Source of the DNA: Myxococcus landrumus
Lineage (GTDB): Bacteria; Myxococcota; Myxococcia; Myxococcales; Myxococcaceae
Assembly: GCF_017301635.1 (NCBI RefSeq)
Contig: NZ_CP071091.1
Span: forward strand, 8,238,501-8,302,500
Direction: 5' to 3'
Length of the DNA: 64,000 nt
Under the pieces are notes generated by a model. It saw only the letters and a list, made by a program, of their open reading frames with translations, ran no database searches and had not been told where the DNA came from. Both the position numbers and the translations under genes were made by a program. Positions 6,634-15,757 of the stretch are shown here, one piece after another; the first letter of the stretch is position 1, and each line of letters opens with the position of its first letter.

Positions 6634-8229
6634 ATGTACGCCGACGCGCTCCAGTCCATCTCCCTGGCCATGGCCCAGGTCCGCTCGGTAGACCTGCTGC
6701 TCGCGCGCATCGCCCAGGGACTGGCCGCGCAGCCAGACGTGGCGCTCGCGCGCATCTGGCTCATCGCCCCCGGCGACATCTGCGGCACCTGCCCCCTGCG
6801 CGCCGAATGTCCGGACACCTCTCGTTGCCTGCACCTGGCGGCAAGCGCGGGCGGCTCGCGGAAGAGTGAAGAGGCGTGGACCGGGCTGGGTGGAGCCTTC
6901 AGGCGGTTCCCTCTCGGTATCCGCAAGGTGGGGCACGTGGGGGCGACGGGGGAGCCCGTGCTCCTTCAGTGGACGGGCAAGGATGAGGACTGGCTCGTGC
7001 GCCGCGATTGGGCGACGCGCGAGGGCATCCGCAGCTTCGCGGCCCAGCCACTTGTCTTCCGAGGGGAGGTGCTCGGCGTCCTGGCGGTGTTCAGCCGGCG
7101 GAAGCTGGGCCGCACCGAGTTCTCGTGGCTGCGCACCTTCGCCGACCATGCCGCGGTGGCCCTCACCAACGCTCGCGCCTTCGAGGAGGTCGCTCGGCTG
7201 AGAGCCCAGCTCGAACTGGAGCGCGACTATCTGCGCGAAGAGGTGAAGGACGCGCTCTCCTTCGGAGAAATCGTGGGTCGGAGCGAGTCCCTCCGGCGCG
7301 TCCTCCAGCAGCTCCAGCCCGTGGCGGAGACCTCCGCCAGCGTCCTGGTGCTTGGCGAGTCGGGCGTGGGCAAGGAGCTCATTGCTCGGGCCCTTCATGA
7401 CCAGAGCCCTCGGCGCGAGCGTCCGCTCATCCGCGTCAACTGCGCCTCCATTCCTCGCGAGCTCTTCGAGAGCGAGTTCTTCGGCCACGTGCGAGGCGCC
7501 TTCACCGGAGCCCTCAAGGATCGGGCGGGGCGCTTCCAGGCGGCCGATGGTGGGACGCTCTTCCTCGACGAAGTGGGGGAGATTCCCCTCGAGCTCCAGA
7601 GCAAGCTGCTCCGCGTCCTCCAGGAGGGCACCTTCGAGCGCGTGGGCGAGGACGTCACCCGACGAGTGGACGTACGCATCATCGCGGCCACCAACCGGGA
7701 CTTGAAGACCGAGGTGGCCGAGGGCCGCTTCCGCGAGGACCTCTTCTACCGGCTCAGCGTCTTCCCCATCGAGGTCCCGCCGCTGCGTGAACGGCTGGAG
7801 GATGTCCCCCTGCTCGCGGAGCACCTTCTCGGACGCGTCTGCGCGAAGCTCAATCTCGCGCCTCCCAAGATGACCCAGGCCCAGGTGCAGGCGCTCCAGC
7901 GCTACGACTGGCCGGGCAATGTCCGCGAACTGGAGAACGTCCTGGAGCGCGCCGTCATCCTCTCCCGAGGCGGTCGGCTGCGGCTGGAGCTGGCCTTGCC
8001 GGACTCCCGAGGGACTTCAGCGCGCGACTCCCGGCCACGAGATGCTGGGGCCCCGTCCTCGTTCATCCCGGAGAAGGAGTGGCGTCGCAGGGAGAAGGAG
8101 AACCTGAAGGCGGCCCTCGCCGTCGCGGGAGGCAAGGTGTACGGCCCTGGTGGCGCCGCCGCGCTTCTCGGCCTGGCTCCAACGACGCTCGCCTCCCGGC
8201 TCAAGGCCCTGGGCATCAAGGTCCGCTGA
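6634..8229 (+). CDS. GAF-domain sigma-54-dependent transcriptional activator with Cys cluster
   Basis: This 531-aa enhancer-binding protein has three parts. An N-terminal GAF sensor covers about 10-185. The AAA+ domain covers about 210-445, with Walker A GESGVGKE at 241-248, the sigma-54 contact loop GAFTGA at 288-293 and Walker B LFLDEVGE near 309-316. A C-terminal Fis-type helix-turn-helix ends the protein (GGAAALLGLAPTTLASRLKALGI). The GAF domain contains four close cysteines, C50-x2-C53-x5-C59-x5-C65, which could hold an iron-sulfur cluster or a metal; that is inference. There is no receiver domain, so the signal is probably a small molecule or redox state rather than a kinase. Palindromes flank the gene at 6586 and 8258-8290, and the divergent DUF1348 gene has a sigma-54 promoter, suggesting a local regulon with autoregulation. 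Confidence 0.93.
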   Translation: MYADALQSISLAMAQVRSVDLLLARIAQGLAAQPDVALARIWLIAPGDICGTCPLRAECPDTSRCLHLAASAGGSRKSEEAWTGLGGAFRRFPLGIRKVGHVGATGEPVLLQWTGKDEDWLVRRDWATREGIRSFAAQPLVFRGEVLGVLAVFSRRKLGRTEFSWLRTFADHAAVALTNARAFEEVARLRAQLELERDYLREEVKDALSFGEIVGRSESLRRVLQQLQPVAETSASVLVLGESGVGKELIARALHDQSPRRERPLIRVNCASIPRELFESEFFGHVRGAFTGALKDRAGRFQAADGGTLFLDEVGEIPLELQSKLLRVLQEGTFERVGEDVTRRVDVRIIAATNRDLKTEVAEGRFREDLFYRLSVFPIEVPPLRERLEDVPLLAEHLLGRVCAKLNLAPPKMTQAQVQALQRYDWPGNVRELENVLERAVILSRGGRLRLELALPDSRGTSARDSRPRDAGAPSSFIPEKEWRRREKENLKAALAVAGGKVYGPGGAAALLGLAPTTLASRLKALGIKVR

Positions 8230-8257
8230 AGGCTCCGGCCCACGGGAAACCCCATGG

Positions 8258-8290
8258 CCACGAGTTTTCGTGTGCAACGAATTATCGTGG
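8258..8290. promoter_or_regulatory. Two tandem copies of the activator palindrome downstream of the activator gene
   Basis: Copy 2 (8258-8273) reads CCACGAGTTTTCGTGT and copy 3 (8275-8290) reads CAACGAATTATCGTGG. They match copy 1 at 14 and 13 of 16 positions and stand 17 bases apart. They begin 28 bases after the activator's stop. I find no good -24/-12 promoter or sense gene to the right of them on the plus strand up to 8466, so their target is unclear. They may act over distance, or mark a deleted target gene. The rest of 8230-8466 holds no gene I can support. Confidence 0.6.
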
Positions 8291-8466
8291 TCTGGGCCGC
8301 GCGCGGAAGTGGTCGAGCCTGCTGGGGCCGAGGGCTGACGAGCCCTTGCCCGTGGGCTGCGATGGAGGGAATGGGTGACCCAGAGCGCCTCGCGCCGCAC
8401 GTCGGCGCGAAGCGCAGGGGGGAGTTGCGTGGCGTCCTCCCGCTTCACCCCGGGGCGCGCCGCCGT

Positions 8467-9936
8467 CTACCTTGCACCCGATTCCATTCCGGGGCGGTCA
8501 TCGAAGAGCTGATTCCATCGCCCGTCGAATCCGCCGTTCTCTTGCAGGTACCAGAGGCCCGGCAGCCAGAAGCCTTGCTCCACGCCGTCCGTCGAGTCCG
8601 TGAACCCCGAGTGGACGAAGTAGTCGTGCTGCCACCAGAAGGCCCCCGCGGACGTCGGATAGCCGCTCGCGCTCGCCCGGGTCTGTCCACGGGAGTCCAC
8701 CACCGTGCTGGCGTAGGCGTTGTCATGAAAGGCGTCGGAGCCGCCTCCTCCAAAGTCCGAGGCGCTGTCGTTCAGCTCGTGCGTCCCGACGAACCACTTC
8801 TTCGAGATGTAGCCCTCCCGGTCATCCTCGTTCTCGATGTCGCGTGTCCTCGGGAAGAAGCGCTGCATGCCCGCGCTCACCTCCGACTGTCCCGCCTCGT
8901 TGGCGATGGGGCTCTCCAGGTAGAAGTCGATGGGCGCGGTGCTCAGCCAGTGCGTCGCGTAGCCGCCGTATTGCCAGTGTGTGGGCAGGATGTCCGCCAG
9001 GTCCTGGAGTTCGTAGGTGATGCGCTTCACGTTGGGCCAGGTGATGGTCTTCCCGTTGTCGTAGCGGCTCGCGAGGGCATCCGCCGTCGCATAGGTGAGC
9101 GCACGCGCCCCGAAGGCGGTCACCGCATCCGTGGACGCTTCGGGCACGAAGGCGTAGTGCACGTTCTTCCGTCCTCCGTCGTTGTTCACTCCGGCCTCGG
9201 CCTTGCCGGCGCTCGCCATGCGCCCCGCGAAGAACGCGTAGGTGTCCGTGACGAAGCGCAGTTCCTGGCCGTGCGCCGCGGCCAGCTTGTCGGACCACTC
9301 CGCCTGCCAGATGAGCAGGTGCTTGCCCGTGGCCGACTGCATGAAGTTGAGGTCCACGTGTCCCGCCCGGCGGACCACGTTGCGCTTGTGCTGCGTCACC
9401 ACCGCGTGCGCGACGGACTCGCCACTCCCTGGCGCGCCCACCACGTTCTTCACGAGCATCTCCACGCGCTCCCAATCATGGAGCTGGTAGTCGCCCGCCG
9501 CGTTCTTATCGAGCGCGTGGTACACATGGTAGATGAGGACGAGGTTCTTGCTGCCTCCGTCCATGAACTCGATGAGCGACGTGTAGAGCGTCGGGCGGAT
9601 GCGCCAGCCCGCGTGAACGCCTGTCCCCGCTCGCGCTCCGTCGACGTACTGGGGAACCTGTTTCCAGTGGAGCTTGTTGTTCGAGAAGTCTCCGTCCTGG
9701 TCGAAGTCGAAGCTCGTCACCCAGTCGTAGCCGTGCCTCCCATCGTTCCCGTTGCCTCGCTTGAGGATGATGGGCGCGTAGTGCTGGAGGAATGATTGTC
9801 GTTGCTCCCGTGTCAATGACCACGCCTGTGCATGGGCTTCACCCGGCCAGCACAACAGGGTGAAGGTGAAGGCGAGCACGCCGTACAGGCCGAGCCCTCG
9901 GAGCATCGGGGCACGTCTCGGGGTGTCTGGGGTCAT
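8467..9936 (-). CDS. Secreted protein of unknown function
   Basis: This 489-aa protein starts at the ATG at 9934-9936 and has a Sec signal peptide ending near AHAQA (about residue 36). The frame stays open to 9999, but the added residues do not belong to the signal. The mature part is rich in aromatic residues, Asp, Asn and His, with phrases such as FDFDQDGDFSNNK that resemble a Ca-binding loop, plus HDWERVEMLVKN and HWLSTAPIDFYLESP. It has no membrane segment after the signal. I do not recognise the family. Composition suits an extracellular or periplasmic enzyme or binding protein, possibly used in predation, but that is a guess. It is transcribed toward the activator gene, tail to tail, and diverges from the decarboxylase gene at 10042. 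Confidence 0.75.
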   Translation of the reverse strand: MTPDTPRRAPMLRGLGLYGVLAFTFTLLCWPGEAHAQAWSLTREQRQSFLQHYAPIILKRGNGNDGRHGYDWVTSFDFDQDGDFSNNKLHWKQVPQYVDGARAGTGVHAGWRIRPTLYTSLIEFMDGGSKNLVLIYHVYHALDKNAAGDYQLHDWERVEMLVKNVVGAPGSGESVAHAVVTQHKRNVVRRAGHVDLNFMQSATGKHLLIWQAEWSDKLAAAHGQELRFVTDTYAFFAGRMASAGKAEAGVNNDGGRKNVHYAFVPEASTDAVTAFGARALTYATADALASRYDNGKTITWPNVKRITYELQDLADILPTHWQYGGYATHWLSTAPIDFYLESPIANEAGQSEVSAGMQRFFPRTRDIENEDDREGYISKKWFVGTHELNDSASDFGGGGSDAFHDNAYASTVVDSRGQTRASASGYPTSAGAFWWQHDYFVHSGFTDSTDGVEQGFWLPGLWYLQENGGFDGRWNQLFDDRPGMESGAR

Positions 9937-10041
9937 GGTGCCCAGCAAAGCATGGGATGTCAGCGATTCGCCAAGTGTGCTCCCCGAGCGCGGGGCCATG
10001 TGTCGCTTGATGCCTCACAGGGGCCGTGCGAGGAGGACGTC

Positions 10042-11565
10042 ATGCGCGATGACTCGAATGGCGGTGGCGGAGGTGTGCCTCACCTGAGCGCGGAGGAGTT
10101 CCGCGAGCTGGGGCATCGGATGGTGGATTGGATTGCGGACTACCAGGCGCGGGTGGAGTCCTTCCCGGTTCGCTCCCAGGTGGCTCCAGGCGGCGTCGCA
10201 TCGAAGCTCCCCCTGCATCCTCCCGAGGAAGGACTGGGCGGTGTGCGCGGCTGGGACTCCATCTTCAAGGACCTGGAGGACATCATCCTGCCTGGGTTGA
10301 CGCATTGGCAGTCGCCGTCCTTCTTCGCGTACTTCCCGGCGAATGCATCAGGGCCCGCGGTGCTGGGCGAGCTCCTGTCCGCGGGCCTGGGTGTGCAGGG
10401 CATGCTCTGGTCCACCAGTCCCGCAGCGACGGAGGTGGAGACGCGCGTCTTGGATTGGCTCGCGGAGCTGACGGGGCTGCCCGAGGACTTCCGCTCCACT
10501 TCGGCTACGGGCGGTTGTGTCATCCAGGGCACCGCGAGCGAGGCCACCCTGGTTGCAATGGTGGCGGCGCGAGAGCGTGTCCGGCGTCTTGGTGCTCCCG
10601 TGGATGCCGAGTGGGTGGCCTATGCCTCCACGCAGGCGCACTCGTCCGTGCTGAAGGCGGCCATGTTGTGCGGCGTGGCGCACGGCTCGGAGGACAAGGC
10701 TCACGTGCGGCTCATTGAGACGGATGCCCGCTACGCCCTGCGGCCCGATGCGCTGGAGCGCGCCATTCGCGAGGACCTGGCCGCGGGTCGTCGGCCCTTC
10801 TTTGTGTGTGCCACGGTGGGGAGCACCTCCTCGGGCGCGGTGGACCCCGTGCGGGCGGTGGGGGAGGTGCTGGCTCGCACGGGTGTACGCGATGCTGGGG
10901 GGTGGCTGCACATCGACTCGGCGTGGGCGGGTGCGGCGCTGGTGTGTCCCGAGCATCGCGGCTTGCTCGAAGGGGTGGAGGTGGCGGACTCGCTCTCCTT
11001 CAATCCTCACAAGTGGCTGCTCACCAACTTCGACTGCAATGCCTTCTACACGCGGGACCGGAAGGCGCTGCTCGACGCCCTCAGCGTGACGCCGGAGTAT
11101 CTGCGGAACTCGGCGAGCGCGAGCGGGGCGGTGATTGATTACCGTGACTGGCAGGTCCCGCTGGGGCGCCGCTTCCGCGCGCTCAAGCTATGGTTCGTGC
11201 TGCGTCACTACGGCGCCCAGGGATTGCGCGCGCACATCCGCGAGCACGTGCGGCTGGGCGAGTGCTTCGAGCGCTGGGTCGTAGAGGACGAGCGCTTCGA
11301 GGTGTCCGCGCCGCGTTCCTTGTCGCTGGTGTGCTTCCGGTTGAAGCCTCGCCTCGGGGAGACGCCCTCGGACACCGATGGGCGCAACCGTGCCCTGATG
11401 GAGCGGGTGAACGCTTCCGGCAAGGTCTTCCTTTCGCACACGGTGTTGCCGGGGGTGGATGGTTTGCCGCCTCGCTACGTGCTGCGCATGGCCATCGGCT
11501 CGACCACGACGGAGGAGCGGCATGTGCGCGCCGCGTGGGAACTCCTCACCGCATCGGCCGGATGA
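10042..11565 (+). CDS. PLP-dependent aromatic-L-amino-acid decarboxylase (group II)
   Basis: This 507-aa enzyme belongs to the group II pyridoxal-phosphate decarboxylases (DOPA/tryptophan/tyrosine/phenylalanine type). The start ATG follows a perfect AGGAGG with a six-base gap, so I discard the longer open frame from 9832. Hallmarks are HWQSPSFFAYFPANAS near the N-terminus, the STSATGGCVIQGTASEA segment, HIDSAWAGAAL with the PLP-nitrogen Asp, and NPHKWLLTNFDC with the Schiff-base Lys at about 324. The length suits the family (about 480-510). It should convert an aromatic amino acid to the corresponding amine and CO2; the exact substrate cannot be read. It stands alone, with the tandem-repeat region after it. 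Confidence 0.93.
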   Translation: MRDDSNGGGGGVPHLSAEEFRELGHRMVDWIADYQARVESFPVRSQVAPGGVASKLPLHPPEEGLGGVRGWDSIFKDLEDIILPGLTHWQSPSFFAYFPANASGPAVLGELLSAGLGVQGMLWSTSPAATEVETRVLDWLAELTGLPEDFRSTSATGGCVIQGTASEATLVAMVAARERVRRLGAPVDAEWVAYASTQAHSSVLKAAMLCGVAHGSEDKAHVRLIETDARYALRPDALERAIREDLAAGRRPFFVCATVGSTSSGAVDPVRAVGEVLARTGVRDAGGWLHIDSAWAGAALVCPEHRGLLEGVEVADSLSFNPHKWLLTNFDCNAFYTRDRKALLDALSVTPEYLRNSASASGAVIDYRDWQVPLGRRFRALKLWFVLRHYGAQGLRAHIREHVRLGECFERWVVEDERFEVSAPRSLSLVCFRLKPRLGETPSDTDGRNRALMERVNASGKVFLSHTVLPGVDGLPPRYVLRMAIGSTTTEERHVRAAWELLTASAG

Positions 11566-11605
11566 GACACGTCACGAAGGTGGGGGAGCGTATTCGTTGT
11601 TGATG

Positions 11606-11915
11606 CCCCATGCGCGCCGGAGCGTGGCGACCGCCACGGCAGGGAAGTGCAGTGCCCGTAGCTGATGCCGCGCGCTGCGAAGAATGGTCGCCACGTCATG
11701 ATGGAGGAGGGCCGCGCCCATTGCTCATTCCGCGCGCTGCGGAGGATGGTCACCACGCCAGGACGGCGGAGTGCCGCGCCCGTTGCTCATGCCGCGCGCT
11801 GCGGAGGATGGCCACCACGCCAGGACGGCGGAGGGCCGCGTCCGTTGCTCATGCCGAGCGATGTGGAGGATGGCCACCACGCCAGGACGGGGGCGCGCCG
11901 CACCTCGGGTCGGCT
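11606..11915 (+). repeat. 62-bp tandem repeat array (four good copies, one decayed)
   Basis: Units begin at 11668, 11730, 11792 and 11854, exactly 62 bases apart, each opening with CCGCGCGCTGCG or a variant and containing ATGGCCACCACGCCAGGACG and a CCGTTGCTCATG end. A degenerate fifth unit can be traced from about 11606. The two central units are the most alike; the outer ones have drifted. The period is not a multiple of three, so it is not a protein repeat, and there are no unique spacers, so it is not CRISPR. The whole gene-free stretch 11566-12061 otherwise holds only a G/C-rich tail. Function unknown; a structured RNA, a slippage array or a protein-binding array are all possible. Confidence 0.85.
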
Positions 11916-12061
11916 GCTCCGTACGGTGGCGGGGGGCTCCGCCGTGGTCCCTCGGGTCTGTTGCCTTGCTCGCTGATACCCAGCGCGTGCCGTGTCGCTT
12001 GCCTGGTCATGCGCAAGCCGGGCCTTGTACGACGGCGACTGTGGCATCATGACGCCTGGTC

Positions 12062-13345
12062 ATGGTGCCGCTTCGCCCCGTCTCTCTCGTCCTCAGCTAT
12101 CAGTACCCTGGCAAGTACGCCTTCACCGTGCTCGCGGGGGCCGTCGAGTCCGACCCGGCGCTCGCGGACGTGAAGCTGTTCTTCCCTCGAGACCGAGAGA
12201 CGCTCCTCACCACCGTGAAGGAGCGCGCTGACGCCGGAGACACCGTGGTCGCCGCGTGGTCGTTCTACTCGGCGAGCTTCGCCGCCTCGGTGGAGGAGCT
12301 CGCGTGGGTTCGCGAGCGGCTGGAGGGCCGCTCCGTCCTGTGCATCGCTGGCGGTGTCCACGCGACGGCCGAGCCCCTCCAGACGCTCCAGGCTGGCTTC
12401 GACCTCATCGCCATCGGCGAAGGAGAACACTCCCTGCGCGAACTGCTCGCCCGCGTCCAGCGCGGTGACGAGCCGCGCGACACCCACGGCGTGGCCTTTC
12501 TGAAGGACGGCAAGCTGGTGCAGCACGGCCGGGGTGAAGGCGTGAAGCTCGACGACTTCCCTCCCTTCGCCGCTCGGCACGCGATGTTCGGGGCCATCGA
12601 AATCACGCGCGGCTGCATCTACGCGTGCCGCTTCTGCCAGACGCCCTTCATGAGCAAGGCGCGCTTCCGCCATCGCTCCGTGGCCAACGTGGCGCACTGG
12701 GCCCGCGAGCTGCGCCGCTCCGGACGCCGGGACATCCGGTTCATCACCCCCACGTCCATGTCCTACGGCACCGCCGACGAGACGATGAACCTGGCCGCCG
12801 TGGAAGAGCTCCTCGCCGCGGTGAGCGAGGCCATGGCCCCCGACGGGCGCGTGTACTACGGCACCTTCCCCTCGGAGGTCCGCCCCGAGCACGTCACCCC
12901 CGAGGCACTCGCCCTCCTCAAGCGCTACGTCCACAACGACAACCTCATCATCGGCGGACAGTCCGGCTCCGAGCGCATCCTCCAGAGCACTCGGCGAGGT
13001 CATGACGTGGAGACGGTGGTGCGCGCCACGCGCCTGGCGGTCGAGGGCGGCTTCGTCCCCAACGTGGACTTCATCCTGGGCCTGCCCGGTGAAGAGGCCT
13101 CGGACGTGGAGGCCACCGTGGCCCTCATGGAGCGGCTTGCGGAGCTGGGGGCGCGCGTTCACGGACACGCCTTCATGCCGCTGCCAGGAACCCCATTCCG
13201 CGACGCCCCTCCAGGCCAGGTGGACGAGGAGACGCGTCGCAAGCTGGACAGGCTCGCCTCCCAGGGACGGCTGTATGGCCACTGGAAGCAGCAGGTGACG
13301 CTCGCGGAGGGAATCGCCTCGCGCCGCCGGCCTCGGGCAGGCTAG
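12062..13345 (+). CDS. B12-binding-domain radical SAM protein (MJ_1487-like)
   Basis: This 427-aa protein has an N-terminal Rossmann-like B12-binding region (about 8-150), including AGGVHATAEPLQTLQAGFDLIAIGEGE, the usual DxHxxG-lacking form. The radical SAM barrel follows, with the cluster motif C185-x3-C189-x2-C192 (RGCIYACRFCQTP). Later parts IIGGQSGSERIL and DFILGLPGEE are typical SAM-binding strands of this group. It resembles the conserved single-gene family often described as TIGR04013 or MJ_1487-like. The reaction is not known to me; relatives do methylations, ring rearrangements or methylthiolations. The gene stands by itself after the repeat array, and the ribosome site is weak. Confidence 0.88.
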   Translation: MVPLRPVSLVLSYQYPGKYAFTVLAGAVESDPALADVKLFFPRDRETLLTTVKERADAGDTVVAAWSFYSASFAASVEELAWVRERLEGRSVLCIAGGVHATAEPLQTLQAGFDLIAIGEGEHSLRELLARVQRGDEPRDTHGVAFLKDGKLVQHGRGEGVKLDDFPPFAARHAMFGAIEITRGCIYACRFCQTPFMSKARFRHRSVANVAHWARELRRSGRRDIRFITPTSMSYGTADETMNLAAVEELLAAVSEAMAPDGRVYYGTFPSEVRPEHVTPEALALLKRYVHNDNLIIGGQSGSERILQSTRRGHDVETVVRATRLAVEGGFVPNVDFILGLPGEEASDVEATVALMERLAELGARVHGHAFMPLPGTPFRDAPPGQVDEETRRKLDRLASQGRLYGHWKQQVTLAEGIASRRRPRAG

Positions 13346-13408
13346 CGCCCTCGGGCCGCGTCACTTCCTCGGGCCCGCGAGCGCCCAGGCGCTTAGGATG
13401 GGTGCGCG

Positions 13409-13747
13409 ATGTCCTCCGACGAAACCCCGCCCTACTGGCTGCTCATCTCCGTCCTCTTCAGCTCCCAGCCGCTCTCGCCCTCGCTCGCCATGACGCTGCA
13501 TCAGACGGCGTATGAGCTGCACGAGCGGGGCGAAGGGATGAAGGAGGTCGCCGGGGACATGCTGAGCGGCAAGGTGCGCAACCTGCGCAAGGACGTGGCG
13601 CTGGGCGGAATCGCCGGGCCCGCCTTCGAAGCGGAAATCGAGACCGAGCGCGGCTCCGGCGTGGTGCGCTTCATCCTCACGCGCCAGGGCCTGGAGATGA
13701 TGCGCCAGCAGCCCGCATCCCCGCCCCGCCCGAAGTACCTCAACTGA
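13409..13747 (+). CDS. Conserved small protein of unknown function
   Basis: This 112-aa soluble protein is preceded by an AGGATGGG ribosome site. It begins PPYWLLISVLFSSQPLSPSLAMTLHQTAYELHERGEG and ends in a Pro-rich tail (ASPPRPKYLN). The first third is hydrophobic without being a clear membrane helix; the middle is mixed alpha/beta. I do not recognise a family. It is transcribed toward the minus-strand gene at 13804, and a G/C hairpin separates the two. Confidence 0.65.
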   Translation: MSSDETPPYWLLISVLFSSQPLSPSLAMTLHQTAYELHERGEGMKEVAGDMLSGKVRNLRKDVALGGIAGPAFEAEIETERGSGVVRFILTRQGLEMMRQQPASPPRPKYLN

Positions 13748-13755
13748 AATGAAAA

Positions 13756-13774
13756 GGGCCCGGTCCACGGGCCC
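13756..13774 (-). terminator. Hairpin terminator between convergent genes
   Basis: GGGCCCG and CGGGCCC pair around a five-base loop. Read on the minus strand the stem is followed by TTTTCATTTCA, a U-rich run, so it fits an intrinsic terminator of the 13804 gene. In the plus direction it ends the 13409 gene but lacks a U tract. Confidence 0.65.
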
Positions 13775-13803
13775 CCTGCATCACTTCCACTGGGGCAGAG
13801 CGG

Positions 13804-14223
13804 CTACTCGCGCTCCAGGTCCACCTTCATGCGGTTGCCCATGTGGAAGATGGAGTTGCCCAGCGTCGCGGCGGACAGCTCCGCCAGCTCCGTCATCACC
13901 TTCTGCTCCTCGGCCTGCTGGGAGCCCGCCTTCGCGGCGCCAGCATTGGCGGCGGAGCCCCCTTCCGGGGAGATGGGCCCACGGCCCACGGCCGACAGGT
14001 AGGAGTTCAGGATGCCGCTGTGCGAGGAGCTTCCCACCGACGCCAGCGCCGACTGGACCACCAGGCCTCCGGTGGACATCAGCGGGTCCCCCGGACGGGC
14101 GGCGGCCGACGACATGCCACCCTGCTGCTGGAGCCGCGCGCCGAAGCCCACGCTCGAGGACGCGGCGGCCTGCTGTGTCGGGACCTGGACCCGAGGACCC
14201 GTGAGATTGTTGATGCGGCTCAT
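13804..14223 (-). CDS. Small Ser/Ala/Gly-rich protein of unknown function
   Basis: This 139-aa protein starts at MSRINNLTGPRVQVP; the frame is open back to 14406, but the extra residues look like untranslated leader. The first half is low-complexity (Ser, Ala, Gln, Gly). The C-terminal third is predicted helical and amphipathic, reading ELAELSAATLGNSIFHMGNRMKVDLERE. No signal peptide or membrane segment is seen. The layout of disordered N-terminus plus C-terminal helix resembles small secreted or needle-type subunits, but there is no secretion gene nearby, so I make no functional call. It may be a lineage-specific protein. Confidence 0.6.
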   Translation of the reverse strand: MSRINNLTGPRVQVPTQQAAASSSVGFGARLQQQGGMSSAAARPGDPLMSTGGLVVQSALASVGSSSHSGILNSYLSAVGRGPISPEGGSAANAGAAKAGSQQAEEQKVMTELAELSAATLGNSIFHMGNRMKVDLERE

Positions 14224-14421
14224 GGCTGCTCCGTGGCGGTCCGAGCACGCACGAAGCGCGAGTCTCGGAGGTCTGCCCACATTATCGCCAGACGCCCCGG
14301 AAAGTTGCGTCCCGTGGATCAGCGAAGGGCGGCCTGAGGGAAAAACGCCCAGAGGCCGCGGGCTTACGGGCAGGCTGCCCGCTCCCACGGCCTCCAGGGA
14401 CTTCACCGCCGAGGCGGACTT

Positions 14422-15708
<1,287 letters not shown>

Positions 15709-15757
15709 CGCAGGCTCCTCGGTGAGACAGTGAAAGGTGGGTGGGCAGACGGTTCGG

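Noticed and set aside
6052..7824. The long upstream extension of the DUF1348 frame to 590 codons
   Set aside because: Only the last 136 codons match a family; the rest is antisense to the sigma-54 activator, and the sigma-54 promoter lies inside the extension.
8254..9795. A 513-codon plus-strand frame after the orphan palindromes, as their target gene
   Set aside because: It is antisense to the secreted protein, which has a clear signal peptide and reasonable composition; the plus-strand product has shadow-type composition.
11606..11915. Reading the 62-bp array as a CRISPR
   Set aside because: Units are directly adjacent without unique spacers, are not palindromic repeats of typical length, and no cas gene is present.
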